From: an uncultured Pseudomonadales bacterium
Lineage (GTDB): Bacteria > Pseudomonadota > Gammaproteobacteria > Pseudomonadales > Cellvibrionaceae
NCBI GenBank assembly: GCA_947488935.1
Contig: CANLBN010000002.1
Span: 620,001-684,000 of the forward strand
Reading direction: 5' to 3'
DNA length: 64,000 bases
In this document: piece by piece, positions 50,952 through 60,246 of the stretch
How the letters are laid out: each line of letters begins with the position of its first letter
Position numbering within the stretch: position 1 is the stretch's first letter
Notes under the pieces: generated by a model
Seen by the model: only the letters and a program-made list of their open reading frames with translations
Databases searched by the model: none
Told to the model about the DNA's origin: nothing
Position numbers and translations under genes: made by a program

Positions 50952-50989
50952 GCTATAAGCGTTTTTTGCAGTTTGCAGGTAATTACCCT
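50952..50989 (-). repeat. 38 bp end sequence, site C (outer end of copper module copy 2)
   Basis: It is identical over 38 bp to site A (5795-5832) in inverted orientation. Conservation beyond it into the module is lower, so the ends are under selection or recently exchanged. Outside it the sequence is unrelated to the recombinase found beside site A. Confidence 0.7.
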
Positions 50990-51395
50990 ATATCTCTTGA
51001 TCCCCTTTGTGGAGGCTCAAGGAAATTACCTAACAAATGCCAACTAAAGTACTTAAGTAGACGTCCAGTAGATAATCAACACATTGTTTCACAATGATAG
51101 ATTGTAAAAGTTTGCTCGCAGAAATAGACTTAAGTCGTGAGTTGGTGGTTAGGTTATCTTATCAAAGGTCTCAGATAAACTCTGGTTATCGAGAGAAAGG
51201 CGATACTATAACATTAGAATATTCTAAATATAGATGATTTGAGTCTAAAAGCTGTTCTTAGGTTGATTGGAAAACCGCTAACGATCCTACTTTACCCCCT
51301 ACTCTTATTACCCTAAATTTTATCCGTCTATACTCAAATTCATCTTTTATTAAAAATAGTAAGGCTACTTATACTTTAGAACATTTACAGTCGAT
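50990..51395. other. Junction between the accessory region and the glycerol locus
   Basis: About 400 bp with no gene recognised. AAATTACC and TTATTACCCTAAATTTTA recall pieces of the end motif but are too short to call. No tRNA gene or duplicated attachment site is visible. Confidence 0.45.
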
Positions 51396-51429
51396 AAAAA
51401 CCCCCGTGTATCAAAATACACTAGGGGTA
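51396..51429 (-). terminator. Rho-independent terminator of the glycerol importer operon
   Basis: On the minus strand CCCCTAGTGTAT / ATACACGGGG forms a hairpin with a two-base bulge and a short loop, followed by TTTTT. It lies 29 bp after the stop of the binding-protein gene. Confidence 0.85.
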
Positions 51430-51457
51430 ATTAACGAAATGTAAACTTAAAAATGTC

Positions 51458-53188
51458 TTACTGCTTCCAGCTTTTTAATAATTCAGAATAAGCAATGGTT
51501 TTACCTTGAGGTTTCTCATTAGCTAACTTAGCTTTAGGTGAACCTGGTTGACTGAGCCAATATTGTGGATCTTTTTCTGGATTCAGCTTTGGACCATTTT
51601 CGCCTTGAACTTTAGAGCGTTCTATACGAGCTAAAACTTTGTCTTGCGCCTTAGCTAGCCCATCAAGTGCTTCTTGTGGCGTTGATTGACCACTCGCAGC
51701 TTCAGCAATATACTTCCACCAAAGTTGAGCAAGTTTTGGATAGTCAGGTACATTAGTTCCTGTTGGTGACCACTGCAAACGCGCTGGGCTGCGGTAAAAT
51801 TCAACTAAACCACCAAGTCTAGGTGCTGCAGCTGTCATTTGCGGAGAGTTGATATCAGACTCACGAATAGGTGTTAAACCTACTAAAGTCTTTTTCAATG
51901 ACACTGTTTTAGCAACTGTAAATTGAGCATATAACCATGCAGCTTTACGGCGTTTCTCAGGTGTAGACGATAAGAAAGTCCAAGACCCCGCATCTTGATA
52001 ACCCAACTTCATGCCCTCTTCCCAATATGGGCCTTTAGGTGATGGAGCCATACGCCATTTAGGGGTGCCGTCTTCATTAACAACCGGTAGGCTAGGTTCT
52101 GTTAACGCAGCTGTAAATGCCGTATACCAAAATATTTGCTGTGCGATATTACCTTGGCCAGGAACAGGGCCTGCTTCACCAAAAGTCATACCTTGAGCTT
52201 CTGGTGGTGCATAAGCACGTAACCAATCGACATATTTAGTAGTTGCGTAAACAGCAGCTGGGCCATTGGTAGCACCGCCACGAGATACACTTGAACCTAC
52301 TGGACGATTACCATCTACACGAATACCCCACTCGTCAACAGGAAGACCATTAGGAATACCTTTATCACCAGCACCCGCCATAGAGAACCATGCATCCGTA
52401 AAGCGCCATCCTAACGAAGGATCTTTTTTACCGTAATCCATATGTCCATAAACGCGCTCCCCGTCAATATTTTTTACATCATTGGAGAAGAAAGCCGCTA
52501 TATCTTCGTAAGCAGACCAGTTAACAGGAACACCTAAGTCATAACCGTATTTAGCTTTAAATTGTGCTTTTAAATCAGCACGCTCAAACCAATCGGCGCG
52601 AAACCAATAAAGATTAGCGAATTGCTGGTCAGGTAATTGATAGATAACACCATCAGGCCCTGTAGTAAAACTAAGACCAATAAAATCTTCTAAGTCTAGA
52701 GTAGGTAATGTAGTTTTAGTATCTTTCATCAGGTCCGAAATAGGCACCACTTTGCCGTATCGGAAATGTGTACCAATAAGATCAGAGTCATTGATCCAAC
52801 CATCATAGATGTTACGACCTGATTGCATTTGGGTCTGAAGTTTCTCAACAACATCACCTTCACCAATCAAATCGTGAGTCACATTAATACCTGTAATTTC
52901 TGCGAATGCTTTTGCTAAGGTTTTAGATTCATATTCGTGAGTAGTAATAGTTTCAGATACAACGTTAATATCCATACCACGGAATTCTTTAGCGGCCTCT
53001 CTAAACCATTCTAATTCCTTTTCTTGTTGGGATCGGCTGAGAGTCGAATCTGTAAATTCGGTATCTAGCCATTTTTTAGCTGCATCAGAATATTGATCTG
53101 CCATAGCGTTTACACTTAGACCAATAGCAGAAGCTGCTGTGATCACTGCAAACAAATGAGAATATTTCCTTTTATATTTTTTGTTCAT
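51458..53188 (-). CDS. glpV: Glycerol ABC importer substrate-binding protein
   Basis: A 576-residue extracytoplasmic binding protein with a signal peptide (ending NAMADQ). ITGINVTHDLIGEGDVVEKLQTQ and the C-terminal region LARIERSKVQGENGPKLNPE fit the long sugar/polyol-type binding proteins paired with GlpPQ. It is the last gene of the glpKSTPQUV cluster, as in the Rhizobium glpSTPQUV operon, whose product binds glycerol. The large size (most binding proteins are 350-450 residues) is typical of this group. A 136 bp gap before it may hold its own promoter. Confidence 0.85.
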   Translation of the reverse strand: MNKKYKRKYSHLFAVITAASAIGLSVNAMADQYSDAAKKWLDTEFTDSTLSRSQQEKELEWFREAAKEFRGMDINVVSETITTHEYESKTLAKAFAEITGINVTHDLIGEGDVVEKLQTQMQSGRNIYDGWINDSDLIGTHFRYGKVVPISDLMKDTKTTLPTLDLEDFIGLSFTTGPDGVIYQLPDQQFANLYWFRADWFERADLKAQFKAKYGYDLGVPVNWSAYEDIAAFFSNDVKNIDGERVYGHMDYGKKDPSLGWRFTDAWFSMAGAGDKGIPNGLPVDEWGIRVDGNRPVGSSVSRGGATNGPAAVYATTKYVDWLRAYAPPEAQGMTFGEAGPVPGQGNIAQQIFWYTAFTAALTEPSLPVVNEDGTPKWRMAPSPKGPYWEEGMKLGYQDAGSWTFLSSTPEKRRKAAWLYAQFTVAKTVSLKKTLVGLTPIRESDINSPQMTAAAPRLGGLVEFYRSPARLQWSPTGTNVPDYPKLAQLWWKYIAEAASGQSTPQEALDGLAKAQDKVLARIERSKVQGENGPKLNPEKDPQYWLSQPGSPKAKLANEKPQGKTIAYSELLKSWKQ

Positions 53189-53324
53189 ATCAACCTCTGT
53201 TCATTATTTAAGTTTAAAAATCGATATCTAAATCCACACTATCATGTCAGTAGATATTTATCGAACCCATAGATCACAGGTTATAAAAATCTATAAGCAT
53301 CAATTCGTGTTAAACCGGTACGAC

Positions 53325-53612
53325 TTACCCCCACCTAATAACCGAGACAAACCAAACTATCGATATACCAAAAGCAATCCATACCGATTGTTCACTAACC
53401 GCTAAAAAAGCAAGATGAATATAGGCACTTCCTAATAAGCCTATAAAAACTCTGTCACCTCGAGTGGTTGCGATAATAGGTAAAAACCCTTTCCGCTCGA
53501 CAGTGGGTGATTTAATTTCCCAAATAGTCATACAGATTAAGATCGCTGCTATACCGAGAAAAAATATTGCAGTCACTGAAGACCAAGCCATCCATCCCAT
53601 TGAATACCTCAC
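53325..53612 (-). CDS. glpU: DUF2160 small membrane protein of the glycerol importer
   Basis: A 95-residue protein with three hydrophobic helices (WSSVTAIFFLGIAAILICMT, GLLGSAYIHLAFLAV and WIAFGISIVWFVSVIRW). ERKGFLPIATTRGDR-like sequence between the first two is the DUF2160 signature. In Rhizobium the equivalent glpU lies between glpQ and glpV, exactly as here. The role is not known; it may be an accessory subunit of the permease. It lies 16 bp from glpQ. Confidence 0.85.
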   Translation of the reverse strand: MRYSMGWMAWSSVTAIFFLGIAAILICMTIWEIKSPTVERKGFLPIIATTRGDRVFIGLLGSAYIHLAFLAVSEQSVWIAFGISIVWFVSVIRWG

Positions 53613-53628
53613 TTAATTTTAATTAATA

Positions 53629-54429
53629 CTAAACTCGCCCTAAAGCAAAGCCCTTAGCAATATGATCGCGTACGAACCAAACAACTAGGCACCCAGGAAT
53701 AATAGTCAGCACCCCTGCCGCTGCGAGCAAGCCCCAATCAACACCTTCACCACCAATTGTACGCGTCATAATTGCTCCAATAGGTTTAGCCTCGACAGAG
53801 GTTAATGTTCTCGCCATAAGTAGCTCTACCCACGAGAACATGAAAGAGAAAAATGCTGTAACACCAATAGCTGGGCGAATCATCGGTATAAATATTTTGA
53901 TGAAAAATCGCGGGAAACTATAGCCATCAATATACGCTGTCTCATCAATCTCAGTAGGAACCCCAGACATAAATCCCTCTAGAATCCAAACGGCCAGTGG
54001 AACACTAAATAAACAGTGGGCTAAGGCCACAGCAATATGTGTATCAAATAAACCCACAGAAGAATAAAGCTGAAAAAATGGCAATAAAAAAACTGCTGGC
54101 GGAGCCATTTTGTTCGTTAGTAACCAGAAAAACAAAGGCTTATCGCCTAAAAATCGGTATCGACTAAACGCGTAAGCGGCAGGTAATGCGGTTGCTAACG
54201 TGATGACAACATTCATAAGCACATAGATCATGGAATTGACATAACCCATATACCAACTGGGGTCTGAAAAAATACTTATGTAATTCTCAAACGAAAAATG
54301 TTGGGGCCAATAGGTTAATGAACCCAGTATTTCTTCATTACTTTTAAAAGACATCATAACTAACCAATAAATTGGCAGCATAAGAAAAAGGATATAGAGA
54401 CTAATACCAAAAATTTTACGTTTATTCAT
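53629..54429 (-). CDS. glpQ: Glycerol ABC importer permease (second)
   Basis: A 266-residue permease of the MalG type with six helices. The coupling motif EIDETAYIDGYSFPRFFIKIFIPMIRP matches the EAA loop (EAAxxDGxxxxxxxxxIxxPxxRP) that contacts the ATPases. Start ATG 54429 is 10 bp after glpP. With glpP it forms the membrane channel. The symbol follows the Rhizobium glycerol system and is unrelated to the E. coli phosphodiesterase of the same name. Confidence 0.88.
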   Translation of the reverse strand: MNKRKIFGISLYILFLMLPIYWLVMMSFKSNEEILGSLTYWPQHFSFENYISIFSDPSWYMGYVNSMIYVLMNVVITLATALPAAYAFSRYRFLGDKPLFFWLLTNKMAPPAVFLLPFFQLYSSVGLFDTHIAVALAHCLFSVPLAVWILEGFMSGVPTEIDETAYIDGYSFPRFFIKIFIPMIRPAIGVTAFFSFMFSWVELLMARTLTSVEAKPIGAIMTRTIGGEGVDWGLLAAAGVLTIIPGCLVVWFVRDHIAKGFALGRV

Positions 54430-54439
54430 TTTTATATCT

Positions 54440-55309
54440 CTACCTCTTATTATCTAAATGAGTAATGGTGGTAAAGAATAGCCATGACACTAATAATACA
54501 ATGAGAAAATAGATCAGTGAAAATGCTGCTGCTGGGCCTAGATCAAATTGGCCGATTGCCATTTTAGTTAATGTCTGGCTCAAAAAGGTGGTCGAATTAC
54601 CAGGGCCACCCCCCGTCAATACAAATGGTTCTGCATAAATCATAAAGCTATCCATAAATCGTAATAAGACAGCAATCACTAATACACTCTGTAATTTAGG
54701 TAACTGAATATAACGGAAGACAGACCATGCAGATGCTCGATCAATTTTTGCGGCTTGATAGTAAGCGTCTGGAATAGACCTAAGGCCTGAGTAACAAAGT
54801 AAAGCAACTAATGAGGTCCAATGCCAAACATCCATAAGTAACACAGTAAACCAAGCATCAACTGGGTTGGCTGCATAGTTATAGTCAATACCGATACCGT
54901 TTAAAAATGCACCCATAAGCCCAATGTCTGCCCGCCCAAATATTTGCCAAATAGTGCCTACAACATTCCAAGGAATCAGAAGAGGCATCGCTAAAACAAC
55001 TAGGCAAAGGGAGGCCATTTTGCCTTTAGTCGGCATCATCAATGCGACTAAAATACCCAATGGAATCTCTATTAGTAGCACAGCAGAAGAAAAGGTAAAC
55101 TGCCGGACTAAAGAATCTTGCAGGCGAGGATCATTAAGTAATTCTCGATACCATTCTGTGCCAACAAAAACGGCGCTATTTTGATCAAATATATCTTGAA
55201 CTGAATAATTGACCACTGTCATTAATGGCACAACCGCAGAGAAGGCAACGATTAGCAATACAGGAAGCACTAAAAACCAAGCTTTATTATTCTTTACTTT
55301 TAGGTTCAT
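54440..55309 (-). CDS. glpP: Glycerol ABC importer permease (first)
   Basis: A 289-residue permease of the MalF/UgpA type with six helices and an EAA-like loop in PDAYYQAAKIDRASAWSVFRYIQLPKLQ. It overlaps the end of glpT by 4 bp (ATGA), showing translational coupling. It pairs with the glpQ product. The short N-terminus without extra helices is normal for the polyol group. Confidence 0.88.
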   Translation of the reverse strand: MNLKVKNNKAWFLVLPVLLIVAFSAVVPLMTVVNYSVQDIFDQNSAVFVGTEWYRELLNDPRLQDSLVRQFTFSSAVLLIEIPLGILVALMMPTKGKMASLCLVVLAMPLLIPWNVVGTIWQIFGRADIGLMGAFLNGIGIDYNYAANPVDAWFTVLLMDVWHWTSLVALLCYSGLRSIPDAYYQAAKIDRASAWSVFRYIQLPKLQSVLVIAVLLRFMDSFMIYAEPFVLTGGGPGNSTTFLSQTLTKMAIGQFDLGPAAAFSLIYFLIVLLVSWLFFTTITHLDNKR

Positions 55310-56406
55310 ACTGCTCCCTCATTGATTAAATATTCGTCGACATACACCTTTAGCCATTCTTTAGGGAAGCTGATATTGGCTTTGTTAACAGGAGCTGCTT
55401 GATCTTCTTCAATGCGTACCTTTATTTTTTGTAGGCCTAACTGGAGCGTAAGAATTTTATACGTACCAAGGTTTTCTACATCCAGCACGTCGCATGTCAA
55501 TGAGTTTGCGGTGGGCTCTTCTAAAACATCAATAAACTCAGGGCGAATGCCTATTTTAATATTATTGGAGTTTTTGTTTTCTATTTCTTTAATCAAGGCA
55601 TCACTTAAGGGAACTTCGATATCGTCAAAAACAGCCTTTGAATCACCTACAGAAACCTCAATAATATTCATACCTGGGCTGCCAATAAAATAGCCTACAA
55701 ATGTATGTAATGGGTTTTCAAATAATTCTTGTGGCTCACCAAACTGAACGATTTGCCCTTCGTACATCAGCGCAATCTTGTCAGCAAATGTCGAGGCTTC
55801 AAGCTGATCATGAGTGACATAGACCATAGTAATATTAAATTTTTCATGAATTTGCTTGAGTTTTCGACGTAACCTCCACTTTAAATGAGGGTCAATGACT
55901 GTTAGTGGCTCATCAAATAAAATCGCCGAAACATCATCTCGAACTAAGCCACGGCCCATGGATACTTTTTGTTTTTCATCGGCGGTTAAATGGTTAGCGC
56001 GTCGATGTAATAAATCACCTAATTCAAGGACATCGGCAATCTCGTTAACTTTTTTATTAATACGGTCTTTTGAGTATTTTAAATTCCTTAATGGGAATGC
56101 TAAGTTATCAAATACAGTCATCGAGTCATATACCACAGGGAATTGAAAAACCTGTGCGATATTGCGCTGATTCGGTTCTAAATCATTGACCTCTTTTCCA
56201 TCAAATTTTATTTTCCCTTCCGAAGGTTTGAGTAAACCAGAAATAATATTCAATAGTGTGCTTTTACCACAACCAGAAGGCCCGAGTAATGCATATGCGC
56301 CACCTTGATGCCAAACATGATTCATCTGCCGAATAGCATAATCTTCGGCGTTTTTGGGTATCTCAAGATAGCTATGCGCTAGCCCTTCTAAATGTATCTC
56401 AGCCAT
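55306..56406 (-). CDS. glpT: Glycerol ABC importer ATPase with degenerate signature
   Basis: A 366-residue ABC ATPase. Walker A is GPSGCGKST, Walker B ILFDEPLTVIDPHLK and the H-loop VTHDQLEAST, all intact, but the signature is LTADEKQKVSMGRG in place of LSGGQ. A C-terminal regulatory (MalK/TOBE-like) domain follows (~240-366). It overlaps glpS by 8 bp. Combined with the glpS product, which has the reverse pattern of intact and degraded motifs, it should form a heterodimer with one full ATP site. The symbol follows the Rhizobium glpSTPQUV system, not the E. coli glycerol-3-phosphate antiporter. Confidence 0.88.
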   Translation of the reverse strand: MAEIHLEGLAHSYLEIPKNAEDYAIRQMNHVWHQGGAYALLGPSGCGKSTLLNIISGLLKPSEGKIKFDGKEVNDLEPNQRNIAQVFQFPVVYDSMTVFDNLAFPLRNLKYSKDRINKKVNEIADVLELGDLLHRRANHLTADEKQKVSMGRGLVRDDVSAILFDEPLTVIDPHLKWRLRRKLKQIHEKFNITMVYVTHDQLEASTFADKIALMYEGQIVQFGEPQELFENPLHTFVGYFIGSPGMNIIEVSVGDSKAVFDDIEVPLSDALIKEIENKNSNNIKIGIRPEFIDVLEEPTANSLTCDVLDVENLGTYKILTLQLGLQKIKVRIEEDQAAPVNKANISFPKEWLKVYVDEYLINEGAV

Positions 56407-57523
56407 TCCTACTCTCTTTGTTGATTCTTTGTGTCTCGCGTGCGGTAATGTATTGAGGCGTTTGAATCAGCTGCCCTGCACTATTAAAAACGTACAATTT
56501 ATTGATGGGTAAATAAACGCGCACAGGCGCATCAGGATGAAAAGCATGTACACCAGATAATTGCGCTACTAGAGTGATGTCATTTGTCGCCATATGTAGA
56601 AAAGTTTCTGAACCGCTTATCTCTGCAACATCAACCTTTAGGTCAATACCAATGTCGTCCTCATTTTTTGCAGACATAGTAATATGATGCGGACGAATAC
56701 CAAATTTATAATCACCAGAGTTAATTTCAGAAAAATTTTCATTCAACGTAAAATTAATATCATTGAATATTGTCGCTGTTGTATCAGAAACCTTTGCTTC
56801 AATAATATTAATGGGTGGTTCACTAAACAGCTCCGCCGATTCAATACTATTGGGTAGGCTATAAACATCATTAACAGGCCCAGTCTGAATGATTTTGCCT
56901 TCATGCATTAATGTAGTGACACCACCTAAAGCTAACGCTTCATTTGGTTCAGTGCTGGCATAAATAGCAATCGTGTTTTGGGCTTTGAATAATTCTCGTA
57001 ATTCAAAACGTAGCTCTTCACGTAGTTTATAATCTAGGTTCACCAAGGGCTCATCAAATAAAATTAAACTGCCCTCTTTAACTAAGGCTCGTGCCATTGC
57101 AGTTCTTTGTTGTTGACCACCTGACAACTCTAGAGGTAGTCGTTTTAGAAATTGTGAGATATGCAGCATATCTGCAACTTGATTAACGCGCTTGTTAATC
57201 ATCGAATCATTAATGCCGGCAATTCTTAAAGGTGACGCGATGTTTTCAAAGACAGTGAGATTGGGGTAATTAATAAACTGTTGGTATACCATGGATATAT
57301 TGCGCTTTTGTACGGGCATACCAGTAACATCGACACCATCCATTATAATTTGACCTGTATCAGGCTTGTCTAAACCTGCGATTAATCGCATCAGAGAGGT
57401 CTTTCCCGCCAATGTCCTACCTAAGAGCACATTAAACGAACCTGGTGCAAAGGTTATATTTGCGTTATCAATATAACGTTCGCCATTCACGGTCCGTGAA
57501 ATGTTTTTTAGCGTTAGTGACAT
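56399..57523 (-). CDS. glpS: Glycerol ABC importer ATPase lacking the H-loop His
   Basis: A 374-residue ABC ATPase. Walker A is GRTLAGKTS (non-standard second half), signature LSGGQQQRTAMARALVK and Walker B LILFDEPLVNLD. At the switch position the sequence is IYASTEPNEAL, with no His. The C-terminal MalK-like domain follows. The Rhizobium protein is similar in plan. It begins 89 bp after glpK on the same strand and starts the importer part of the operon. Confidence 0.88.
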   Translation of the reverse strand: MSLTLKNISRTVNGERYIDNANITFAPGSFNVLLGRTLAGKTSLMRLIAGLDKPDTGQIIMDGVDVTGMPVQKRNISMVYQQFINYPNLTVFENIASPLRIAGINDSMINKRVNQVADMLHISQFLKRLPLELSGGQQQRTAMARALVKEGSLILFDEPLVNLDYKLREELRFELRELFKAQNTIAIYASTEPNEALALGGVTTLMHEGKIIQTGPVNDVYSLPNSIESAELFSEPPINIIEAKVSDTTATIFNDINFTLNENFSEINSGDYKFGIRPHHITMSAKNEDDIGIDLKVDVAEISGSETFLHMATNDITLVAQLSGVHAFHPDAPVRVYLPINKLYVFNSAGQLIQTPQYITARETQRINKESRNG

Positions 57524-57612
57524 AAAATTTAATTACCTTTTCCACTTTACTCGTTACTGCTGGCGTTTTGCTAAACACCATGCAGATTATTTAATACCAG
57601 TATCTTACAAAA

Positions 57613-59100
57613 TCAATTCAATTCACTTCTTACACGTTTCACTGACTCCATCCAGCCGGCATAAAATATATCACGCTCCGATTTAGGCATAGTAGGGTCA
57701 TAACTCGCGTCTAATTGCCATATAGCCTCTACATGCTCCAGTGATGAAAAAACTCCCGCACGTAACCCTGCTAAAAAGGCAACACCCTGTGCCGTTGTCT
57801 CTATTACCGTTGGCACATCTATTCTGGCCCCTAAAATATTCGACAAAAACTGTAAAAACCAAGCATTTACAGCCATACCACCATCTACTCTCAGCGAAAT
57901 AGGCCTGACACCATCGACCTCCATCGATTTTTGCAAATCTTTAGTTTGGTAACAGACTGATTGCAATCCAGCAGTTACTATTTCCTTGATTCCTGTATTA
58001 CGAGTTAGGCCAAAAATAGCACCTCGCGAATCAGGATCCCAATAAGGTGCCCCCAAGCCAGTAAAAGCCGGTACCATATAAACACCATGGGAGAGAGGAG
58101 TATCACGCGCGAGCAATTCTGCTTCGTCTGCTTGGCCGATCAACTTCAGGCCATCTCGTAACCATTGTATTGCTGCACCTGCAACGAAAATACTGCCCTC
58201 TAGCGCATAGGTTGTTTTGCCATCTAAACGATAGGCAACGGTAGTTAACAGCTGGTGTTTAGAGGTCAACGCCTTATCACCCGTGTTTAACATCAGAAAA
58301 CACCCAGTACCATAAGTACTCTTCGCCATGCCAGACTCAAAGCAAGCTTGGCCAAATAGAGCGGCTTGCTGGTCCCCTGCCATTGCTAAAATGGGAATTT
58401 CAGAACCTAAAATACCGGCATCTATAACGCCAAAATCATCTGACGAGTCCATGACTTCAGGCAGCATTGAGACAGGAATATTGAACAACGATAATAGCTC
58501 TTCATCCCAAGATTGAGTGTGGATATTGAATAGAAGTGTTCGCGATGCATTACTGGCGTCGGTCTTATGTGATTTAGTGCCACTTAGATGCCATAACAAA
58601 AAAGTATCAATCGTACCAAAGAGCAAATCTCCCTTCTCTGCTCTTGCTCTTGTACCTTCTACATTGTCGAGAATCCATTTGATTTTAGTCGCCGAGAAAT
58701 AAGGATCCGCTAGCAAGCCTGTTTTCTCCTGCAACATAGGCTCTATTCCATCATCTTTAAGTTGCTGGCAATACTTGCTTGCCCTTCTGTCTTGCCAAAC
58801 AATTGCATTGTAAACAGACTTTCCAGTATGCCTATCCCATATAACGGTAGTTTCACGTTGATTGGCAATACCGACGGCCACAATGTCAGATGCGTTGATA
58901 TTTTGTTGCTTTATGACTTGCCGACAGCAATCGATCACAGTGGTAAGAATGTCATCTGGATTGTGTTCTACCCAACCGTCATTGGGATAGTATTGAGGGA
59001 ATTCACATTGTGCTTTCTCAGCTATAACACCCTCACCTGTAAATAAAACAGCGCGGGTGCTTGTTGTCCCTTGATCTATAGATAAGAGGTAACGGCTCAT
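57613..59100 (-). CDS. glpK: Glycerol kinase
   Basis: A 495-residue FGGY-family kinase: [14 protein letters not shown] (phosphate-binding loop), [32 protein letters not shown] and [16 protein letters not shown] are diagnostic for glycerol kinase. It phosphorylates glycerol brought in by the GlpSTPQ/V importer, giving glycerol-3-phosphate for the GlpD dehydrogenase encoded on the other side of glpR. Length equals the family norm. It is the first gene of the leftward operon and divergent from glpR, with operator-like repeats in between. Confidence 0.95.
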   Translation of the reverse strand: MSRYLLSIDQGTTSTRAVLFTGEGVIAEKAQCEFPQYYPNDGWVEHNPDDILTTVIDCCRQVIKQQNINASDIVAVGIANQRETTVIWDRHTGKSVYNAIVWQDRRASKYCQQLKDDGIEPMLQEKTGLLADPYFSATKIKWILDNVEGTRARAEKGDLLFGTIDTFLLWHLSGTKSHKTDASNASRTLLFNIHTQSWDEELLSLFNIPVSMLPEVMDSSDDFGVIDAGILGSEIPILAMAGDQQAALFGQACFESGMAKSTYGTGCFLMLNTGDKALTSKHQLLTTVAYRLDGKTTYALEGSIFVAGAAIQWLRDGLKLIGQADEAELLARDTPLSHGVYMVPAFTGLGAPYWDPDSRGAIFGLTRNTGIKEIVTAGLQSVCYQTKDLQKSMEVDGVRPISLRVDGGMAVNAWFLQFLSNILGARIDVPTVIETTAQGVAFLAGLRAGVFSSLEHVEAIWQLDASYDPTMPKSERDIFYAGWMESVKRVRSELN

Positions 59101-59141
59101 CTGCGATGGGTCCTTCTGTCATTATTATTATACAATGTCAC

Positions 59142-59166
59142 ATATTGTTCGTTTATGTTCATATTG
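59142..59166. promoter_or_regulatory. Putative GlpR operator in the glpK-glpR intergenic region
   Basis: ATATTGTTCGTTTATGTTCATATTG carries two TGTTC half-sites spaced like those of the E. coli GlpR operator (TATGTTCG-type repeats). It lies 42 bp from the glpK start and could control both divergent units. Motif resemblance only. Confidence 0.5.
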
Positions 59167-59330
59167 AATCACACAATCTATTATTATTCTAGTAAAACTG
59201 ATATTTAAAAGATAATTAGCCCCGAATAACTTTGCTGAATCCTTTCCAAAACAAAACATATAGTAATACTAAAGAAAGTCGGTAAAATTACGTCAATAAA
59301 TTTAATAATTAATCGAGATTTTGCATACAA

Positions 59331-60089
59331 ATGAACCAAACTTATAGGCACAGCCAGATACTCGCATTGATAAAAGAGCGAGATTTCGTCTCTATAGACG
59401 AGCTGGTTGATCACTTTAAAGTAACGCCACAAACTATCCGTCGCGACTTGAATGCTCTAGCAAAAATTAATGCGGTTGCTCGACATCATGGTGGTGCCCG
59501 CCTTGTTTCAAGCACTAAGAATATGGAATACCAAGAGCGCAAGCAAATCAATTTGCAAGCTAAAAATAATATCGCACAAAAGCTGGTCAAGATAATTCCA
59601 GATGGATCTTCTCTCTTTATAAATATCGGAACAACTACCGAGGCAGTCGCCGAAGCACTACAGTATCATAAAGATCTCAAGGTAGTTACTAACAATATAC
59701 ATGTCGCTGCTATCATGAGTAAAAATGAATCCTGCTCTGTCATTGTTGCCGGTGGAGAGGTCAGAAACAATGATGGAGGCATCATCGGCGAGTCGACAAT
59801 CGAATTTATAGATCAATTTCAAATGGACTTTGGTGTTATAGGTATCAGTGGCATAGATGAAGACGGCTCACTACTCGATTATGACTATAGAGAAGTCAGG
59901 GTATCGCAAAGTATCATCCGCAATTCAAGGCAGATACTACTTGCCGTGGATCAGAGTAAATTTGGCAGAAACGCTATCGTTAGACTTGGCAGTATAAATG
60001 AAGCCCATCATTTATTTACTGACTTTGACCCATCAGACAACATTAAAATGCTATTAGATAGCAATAACGTACAACTTCATATTACTTAA
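59331..60089 (+). CDS. glpR: DeoR-family glycerol regulon repressor
   Basis: A 252-residue DeoR-family regulator. The N-terminal HTH (RHSQILALIKERDFVSIDEL, then VTPQTIRRDLNAL) is followed by the sugar-phosphate-sensing domain with FINIGTTTEAVAEAL, VVTNNIHVA, GGEVRNNDGGIIG and DFGVIGISGIDEDG. It matches GlpR, which senses glycerol-3-phosphate. Position between glpK and glpD supports this. It should repress both the leftward importer/kinase operon and glpD through the TGTTC-rich sites. Confidence 0.9.
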   Translation: MNQTYRHSQILALIKERDFVSIDELVDHFKVTPQTIRRDLNALAKINAVARHHGGARLVSSTKNMEYQERKQINLQAKNNIAQKLVKIIPDGSSLFINIGTTTEAVAEALQYHKDLKVVTNNIHVAAIMSKNESCSVIVAGGEVRNNDGGIIGESTIEFIDQFQMDFGVIGISGIDEDGSLLDYDYREVRVSQSIIRNSRQILLAVDQSKFGRNAIVRLGSINEAHHLFTDFDPSDNIKMLLDSNNVQLHIT

Positions 60090-60150
60090 TAAGCCCCCCC
60101 TCAGTAGATCAGCTGTTTCATTCTTACGCAACTCTATCGAGCCACTCAAG

Positions 60151-60180
60151 AATGTTCCTTTTTGTTCTTTTATGTTGATT
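60151..60180 (+). promoter_or_regulatory. Putative GlpR operator upstream of glpD
   Basis: AATGTTCCTTTTTGTTCTTTTATGTTGATT contains three TGTT(C/G) half-sites at roughly 10 bp steps, 67 bp before the glpD start. It resembles the site at 59142-59166. Assignment by motif likeness only. Confidence 0.45.
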
Positions 60181-60246
60181 TTTAGTTGAAATGAATATAC
60201 ATTTACCGACAACGTACACTTTAAAACATACCAGATAGCAAAAATT

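Larger units (their letters stand above)
44912..50989 (-). repeat. Large inverted repeat, copy 2: copper module
   Basis: Counterpart of 5795-11530 in opposite orientation. The 342 bp length excess is explained almost exactly by a 172 bp insertion in the leader (50525-50696) and 168 bp of extra 36 bp repeats in the multicopper oxidase gene. Recombination between the copies would invert the ~33 kb between them. Confidence 0.85.

Noticed and set aside
5795..50989. One 45 kb transposon with target duplication at sites A and C
   Set aside because: The five bases outside A and C do not form a direct repeat in any register tried, so a single insertion of the whole region is not supported.
50990..51395. 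tRNA-type integration site at the right edge of the accessory region
   Set aside because: No cloverleaf-like sequence or tRNA 3' end duplication is visible there or at 4.4-4.5 kb.
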